Origin: Gemmatimonadota bacterium
GTDB lineage: Bacteria; Gemmatimonadota; Gemmatimonadetes; Longimicrobiales; Gaopeijiaceae
NCBI GenBank assembly: GCA_007127575.1
Contig: SKZC01000230.1
Coordinates: forward strand, 1-9,632
Direction: 5' to 3'
Length of the DNA: 9,632 nucleotides
A model generated the notes under the pieces. The model was not told where the DNA came from. It was given only the letters and a program-made list of their open reading frames with translations, and did not search any database. Positions 6,817 to 9,632 of this stretch are shown piece by piece (positions within the stretch are counted from its first letter, which is position 1; every line of letters begins with the position of its first letter). Made by a program: the position numbers and the translations under genes.

Positions 6817-7426
6817 CGCCGTCCTCCTCGTCCACCTCCAGATCGGGATCCACCGGTCCGTTGGGGATCACGTACGTCTCGATGCGGAACCGGGCCTGGA
6901 CCGGTGCCTGGGCGCCTTCGATGGGCGTCGTCCCGGTGTAGGGGTCCAGCTCCAGGTCCACGGGGGTGATGATCCGGGGGAGGGATGCGATGGACGTGAG
7001 AAACTGGCCCACGTTGTGGTAGTCGCCGATGACCCCCAGCTCATAGCTCTGCATGGTGTAGAACGGGCCCTGCTGGGCTGGCTCCGGCCGCATGGAGCCC
7101 AGCTCCACTCCGGTGCGCCGGGCTTCCTGGGCCATGGAGTTCAGGAGGGCGGGCACCTCTTCCGAGCGAGGAATGAGCTCCTCCAACCGCTCGATCTGCC
7201 GCTCGTAGAGGGCCAGACGTTCCTCCAGCTCCTCTCCTCCCCGAGCCGCCACCACCTGGGCCGTCCGGTTCTGATCCTCCAGGTTCTGAAGGCGGACCTC
7301 CAGGGTTTCGATCTCTTCCACCTGGGGCCGATACCAGAAGTCGTAGAAGAGGTAGACCGCAGCAAGACACCCCAGGATGATGAGGAGGGCGTTCCGCTGC
7401 GTCGGATCCGACGGGATCAACGCCAT
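6809..7426 (-). CDS. pilO: Type IV pilus inner-membrane alignment protein PilO
   Basis: This is a 205-residue partner of PilN in the inner-membrane alignment complex. It has a short cytoplasmic N-terminus (MALIPSDPTQRN), a transmembrane helix at about 12-30 (ALLIILGCLAAVYLFYDFWY) and a long acidic coiled coil (about 34-95). A periplasmic PilO domain follows at about 100-185, with the family-like YELGVIGDYHNVGQFL and SIASLPRII segments. The tail is acidic and ends EEDGGG. The start at 7426 is preferred over an in-frame upstream start at 7498. The shorter form has an AAGGGGG ribosome site 7 bases upstream, avoids a 56-base overlap with pilN and puts the membrane helix near the N-terminus as in the family. 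Its stop overlaps the start of the PilP gene by 8 bases, implying translational coupling. Confidence 0.92.
   Translation of the reverse strand: MALIPSDPTQRNALLIILGCLAAVYLFYDFWYRPQVEEIETLEVRLQNLEDQNRTAQVVAARGGEELEERLALYERQIERLEELIPRSEEVPALLNSMAQEARRTGVELGSMRPEPAQQGPFYTMQSYELGVIGDYHNVGQFLTSIASLPRIITPVDLELDPYTGTTPIEGAQAPVQARFRIETYVIPNGPVDPDLEVDEEDGGG
6823..6828 (-). promoter_or_regulatory. Ribosome binding site of the pilP GTG start
   Basis: A perfect AGGAGG on the minus strand, inside the pilO 3' end and six bases before the GTG at 6816, fixes the unusual start codon. Confidence 0.75.
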
Positions 7427-7433
7427 GAGAGGA

Positions 7434-7440
7434 CCCCCTT
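7434..7440 (-). promoter_or_regulatory. Ribosome binding site that decides the pilO start
   Basis: AAGGGGG on the minus strand ends 7 bases before the ATG at 7426 and lies in the 16-base pilN-pilO gap. It supports the short PilO form over the start at 7498. Confidence 0.65.
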
Positions 7441-7442
7441 CT

Positions 7443-8141
7443 TCACCGGACCTCCCCGGGGAGCTCGTCCCCGCCGGGTTGAACGGCCCCGGATCCAAAG
7501 AGTGGAACGGTCTCCAACAACTCGGGCGGGGGATCGTCCCGGAACCCCTCCAGGGTGAACTCGTAGACGGACCGGTCGCCCCCCGTGCCGGAGACCGTCA
7601 CCTGGTCGGAGCTCAGGAGGCGCACGTTCCGGATGAACGGGGAAGCCTCCAGGTTTTCCATGAAGGTGGTGAGGGCGAAGTAGGTGCCCGCTCGACCTTC
7701 CACGCGGAAGGTGAGCTCCGGCGGCGGAGAGATCTGCATGAAGCGGATGAGCCAGGTGAAGTCCGGCAACGCCCGGGCCACCTCGTCCAGAAGGTGAGGC
7801 CACACGTACCGGAACCCATCGATCTCCTGGATCACCTCCACCCTCTCGGCGATGGAATCGCTTCGGGCCCGAAGCGCCTCGGCCCCCTCGATGAGGTCGG
7901 CATAGCGGGCCGAGTCCTGGACCGCATCCTGAACCTGCACCTCCAGCTCCTCCGCCACTCCGGAGACCTGGAAAAAGAGGAACCCCATGGCCAGGACGGC
8001 GACGATCCCAGCCGCCCAGGCCCCCAGGACCCAGCGATCGCTGGGAAGCCCCTTGAACTCGGGAAGGGAGAGGGAGAACCGGGGCCCCGCTCGACGGGGG
8101 CTCCGTTTCTTGCCTTCCGGAAGGAGGTTGACTTCGATCAA
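7443..8141 (-). CDS. pilN: Type IV pilus inner-membrane alignment protein PilN (TTG start)
   Basis: This is a 232-residue bitopic inner-membrane protein. Residues 2-8, IEVNLLP, are the conserved cytoplasmic N-terminal peptide that inserts into PilM in characterised systems. A basic stretch (KKRSPRR, 11-17) is followed by a transmembrane helix at about 38-58. After it come a heptad-like coiled coil (about 60-105) and a periplasmic ferredoxin-like domain (about 107-202, including FTWLIRFMQI and LRVEGRA-like strands). The tail is proline/glycine rich. The start codon is TTG at 8141-8139. It is chosen because it puts IEVNLLP directly at the N-terminus, with AAGGGA about 7 bases upstream, and because no ATG lies further upstream in frame before pilM ends. 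PilN pairs with PilO, encoded 16 bases downstream. The rare start may lower its translation relative to pilM. Confidence 0.93.
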   Translation of the reverse strand: MIEVNLLPEGKKRSPRRAGPRFSLSLPEFKGLPSDRWVLGAWAAGIVAVLAMGFLFFQVSGVAEELEVQVQDAVQDSARYADLIEGAEALRARSDSIAERVEVIQEIDGFRYVWPHLLDEVARALPDFTWLIRFMQISPPPELTFRVEGRAGTYFALTTFMENLEASPFIRNVRLLSSDQVTVSGTGGDRSVYEFTLEGFRDDPPPELLETVPLFGSGAVQPGGDELPGEVR

Positions 8142-8160
8142 GGATCCGTCCCTTCCCGGT

Positions 8161-9198
8161 TCACGCGTGCCGCAGGGCCAGGCCCAGAGGAAGCGCCAAC
8201 ATGGCGGCGGACTCTTCCACAGGCAGGTCCCCGGCGGCGTCGGGACGCAGCGGAACCCGCTCGAACGGGTTCATCATCTCCGTCTCCACGTTCATCCTCC
8301 GGGCCAGAGCCTCTGCCATACCGGGGATCCGGGCTCCACCTCCACTCAGGAAGATCCGACCCAGGCCGGCATCCGCCTGTTGGGTCATGAGGAAGGCGGC
8401 GGCGCGTTCCACACCCACGGCTACTTCGTCGGCGCTGGCCTCCACGAACCGCTCCAGGTCGTCGATGGGCTCCTGTCCCTGCACCACCTCTTCGGCCTGC
8501 TCCGAAGTGAGCCCTCGCTCCCGCTGCAGGTCCTCCCTAAGCCTCCGGGAGCCAAAGGGGATGTCCCGTGTGAGGATGGGAATCCCATCCTCCAGGATGT
8601 TCACGTTCGTCACCTCATGGCCTACGTTCACCAGGGCCACGACTCCCTCCATCCCCTCGGGGTAATTGTGGCTGAAGGCGTTGTGAAGGGCGAAGGCGTC
8701 CACATCGATGATGGAGGGCGACACCCCCGCTTCCCCCAGAAGGCTCACCTTGTTGTCCACCAGCTCCCGCTTGGCGGCCACCAGGAGAACCTGCATCTGG
8801 AGCCCCTCTCCCTCAGGATCCAGAATCTGAAAGTCCAGCTCCACGCTCTTGATGTCGAAGGGAACGTGCTGTTCCGCCTCCCATCGGATGACGTCCCGGG
8901 CATCGGATTCCTTCATCCGGTCCATCTCGATCTTCTTGATGATCACGTCGTGGCCGCCTACCGCCGTGATTAGCGTACCTCCAGGGGAGCCCATCTCCTC
9001 GAAGAGCCCCCTGATGGTGTCCGCCACCAGCCCGGGATCCATGACCTCGCCCTCCACGATGGCGTCGGGGAGAAGGGGACGGATGGCCACCCGCGCCACT
9101 TCCGGTTGATCGCCGGAGTGGTCCATCTCGACGATCTTCACGAATCCGCTGCCGATGTCGAGGCCCAAGGATGTCCGTTTTCGGCCAAAAAGGCCCAT
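8161..9198 (-). CDS. pilM: Type IV pilus assembly ATPase-fold protein PilM
   Basis: This is a 345-residue cytoplasmic actin/FtsA-fold protein of the type IV pilus machine. In known systems it binds ATP and holds the N-terminal peptide of PilN, linking the cytoplasmic motor side to the inner-membrane PilNO pair. Visible nucleotide-binding motifs are phosphate-1 LGLDIGSGFVKIVEM (residues 11-25), phosphate-2 VALVNVGHEVTNVNI (187-201) and the adenosine motif IFLSGGGARIPGM (282-294). The WEAEQHVPF segment (106-114) is also typical of PilM. Length matches the family (about 350). No signal peptide or membrane segment is seen, as expected. The ATG at 9198 gives the usual MGLFGRK-type N-terminus, with the purine-rich GGGGGTGG a few bases upstream. 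It is the first gene of the operon behind the predicted promoter. The stop is 19 bases before pilN. Confidence 0.95.
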   Translation of the reverse strand: MGLFGRKRTSLGLDIGSGFVKIVEMDHSGDQPEVARVAIRPLLPDAIVEGEVMDPGLVADTIRGLFEEMGSPGGTLITAVGGHDVIIKKIEMDRMKESDARDVIRWEAEQHVPFDIKSVELDFQILDPEGEGLQMQVLLVAAKRELVDNKVSLLGEAGVSPSIIDVDAFALHNAFSHNYPEGMEGVVALVNVGHEVTNVNILEDGIPILTRDIPFGSRRLREDLQRERGLTSEQAEEVVQGQEPIDDLERFVEASADEVAVGVERAAAFLMTQQADAGLGRIFLSGGGARIPGMAEALARRMNVETEMMNPFERVPLRPDAAGDLPVEESAAMLALPLGLALRHA

Positions 9199-9252
9199 GG
9201 TACCACCCCCGCGCCAGAGGGAGGAAACAAATTTTTCCCGGTCCCGGCCCTC

Positions 9253-9282
9253 AGGTTACCACCCGTCCTTTTGCCCTGTCAA
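9253..9282 (-). promoter_or_regulatory. Predicted sigma-70-type promoter of the pilMNOPQ operon
   Basis: On the minus strand a perfect -35 box TTGACA (9282-9277) is followed after 18 bases by TAACCT (9258-9253). The latter keeps the three most conserved -10 positions (TAnnnT). Transcription would start near 9246, leaving a leader of roughly 48 bases before the pilM ATG at 9198. The leader contains an A/T-rich patch (AAAAATTTG, about 9237-9229) that stands out in this GC-rich window, then a G-rich stretch GGGGGTGG just before the start that can act as the ribosome site. The position in the only sizeable gap upstream of pilM supports the call. The -10 box is a weak match, so it remains a prediction. 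Confidence 0.6.
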
Positions 9283-9326
9283 GCAATTCCAGGGACTTTC
9301 GGGAGGCTTGCGGGGGAAAGATGGCC

Positions 9327-9632
9327 TCAGAAAGTGATGGCCGAAAGGTCCACCCAGTTGCGTTCCGCTATGGGGCGGACGCGAATGATGTTGTTTGCGT
9401 GCAACAGGGTGCGCTGCACGGCACAGGAGGAGTACTGGATCTGGGAGGATCCGCCGAAGGTGTTGTCGTTCTCCAGAGTGGCGTTGGCAGCCATGACGCC
9501 CCCGTTCACCCGGGGACCCCCTCCATAGGTCTCGGCGGTCCCCTGGGCGATGATGATCCCGTTGAACTCGAAGGCGCCCTGGAGTCGGATGTCCCCTTCC
9601 ACCAGAAGGATTCCCTGTCCGTATCCCGCCGA
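9327..9632 (-). CDS. C-terminal end of a PilX-like pilus-associated protein (partial, 5' end outside window)
   Basis: The frame is open from the window edge to a TGA at 9329-9327, giving about 101 residues. The visible part begins SAGYGQGILLVEGDI and continues with short alternating strands rich in G, N and A (GAFEFNGIIIAQGT, then NGGVMAANATL). It ends in a Cys-containing strand (QYSSCAVQ) and a final segment ending LSAITF. This GILLV-GD / FEF-G / GG-AAN / QYSSCA pattern resembles the C-terminal beta-rich (beta-helix-like) domain I recall from PilX N-terminal-domain pilus assembly proteins, which are exported prepilin-like proteins. The diagnostic N-terminal prepilin helix is not in the window, so the name rests on the C-terminal pattern and on the neighbouring pil operon. 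It lies 128 bases upstream of pilM, which has its own promoter, so it probably ends a preceding transcription unit of minor pilins. Confidence 0.6.
   Translation of the reverse strand, partial: SAGYGQGILLVEGDIRLQGAFEFNGIIIAQGTAETYGGGPRVNGGVMAANATLENDNTFGGSSQIQYSSCAVQRTLLHANNIIRVRPIAERNWVDLSAITF

Noticed and set aside
7427..7498. Longer PilO form starting at 7498
   Set aside because: It would overlap pilN by 56 bases and add 24 non-conserved residues before the membrane helix. ATG 7426 has a good ribosome site.
9285..9326. Terminator after the PilX-like gene
   Set aside because: Only a five-base CTTTC/GAAAG pairing with a long loop and no U-tract was found.

Overview
The window is a GC-rich stretch in which every convincing gene lies on the minus strand. 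The secretin and the AMIN domain show a didermic (outer-membrane) bacterium. The high GC content, the compact pil gene order and the protein style would fit Gemmatimonadota or a related high-GC phylum. That placement is an impression from the sequence and was not tested.

Reading in the direction of transcription (high to low coordinates): at 9632-9327 lies the C-terminal end of a PilX-like pilus-associated protein. A 128-base gap follows, with a good sigma-70-type promoter (TTGACA, 18-base spacer, TAACCT). Then comes a tight type IV pilus alignment/secretin operon: pilM (9198-8161), pilN (8141-7443, TTG start), pilO (7426-6809), a PilP-type gene (6816-6214, GTG start) and pilQ (6217-4388). 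Gaps are 19 and 16 bases, then overlaps of 8 and 4 bases. Only 13 bases after pilQ begins a very large predicted lipoprotein (4374-328, 1348 aa) built of Ig-like modules, three of them copies of one repeat, followed by a beta-propeller-like region. After a 147-base gap holding a strong GC hairpin, the window ends inside the first 60 codons of chorismate synthase (aroC, 180-1).

How the genes fit together: PilM is the cytoplasmic actin-like protein that docks on the N-terminal NLLP peptide of PilN. PilN and PilO form the inner-membrane/periplasmic alignment pair. PilP links them to PilQ, the outer-membrane channel for the pilus. The large lipoprotein is the part no standard pilus operon explains. 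Its position and coupling suggest an envelope or surface partner of the secretin or pilus, possibly an adhesin or scaffold, but this is inference. Other unusual points are a complete EF-hand calcium loop inside the PilQ secretin region, a PilP without a lipidation cysteine, and a PilQ signal peptide without basic residues. I saw no tRNA, rRNA, CRISPR array, insertion sequence or convincing intrinsic terminator.
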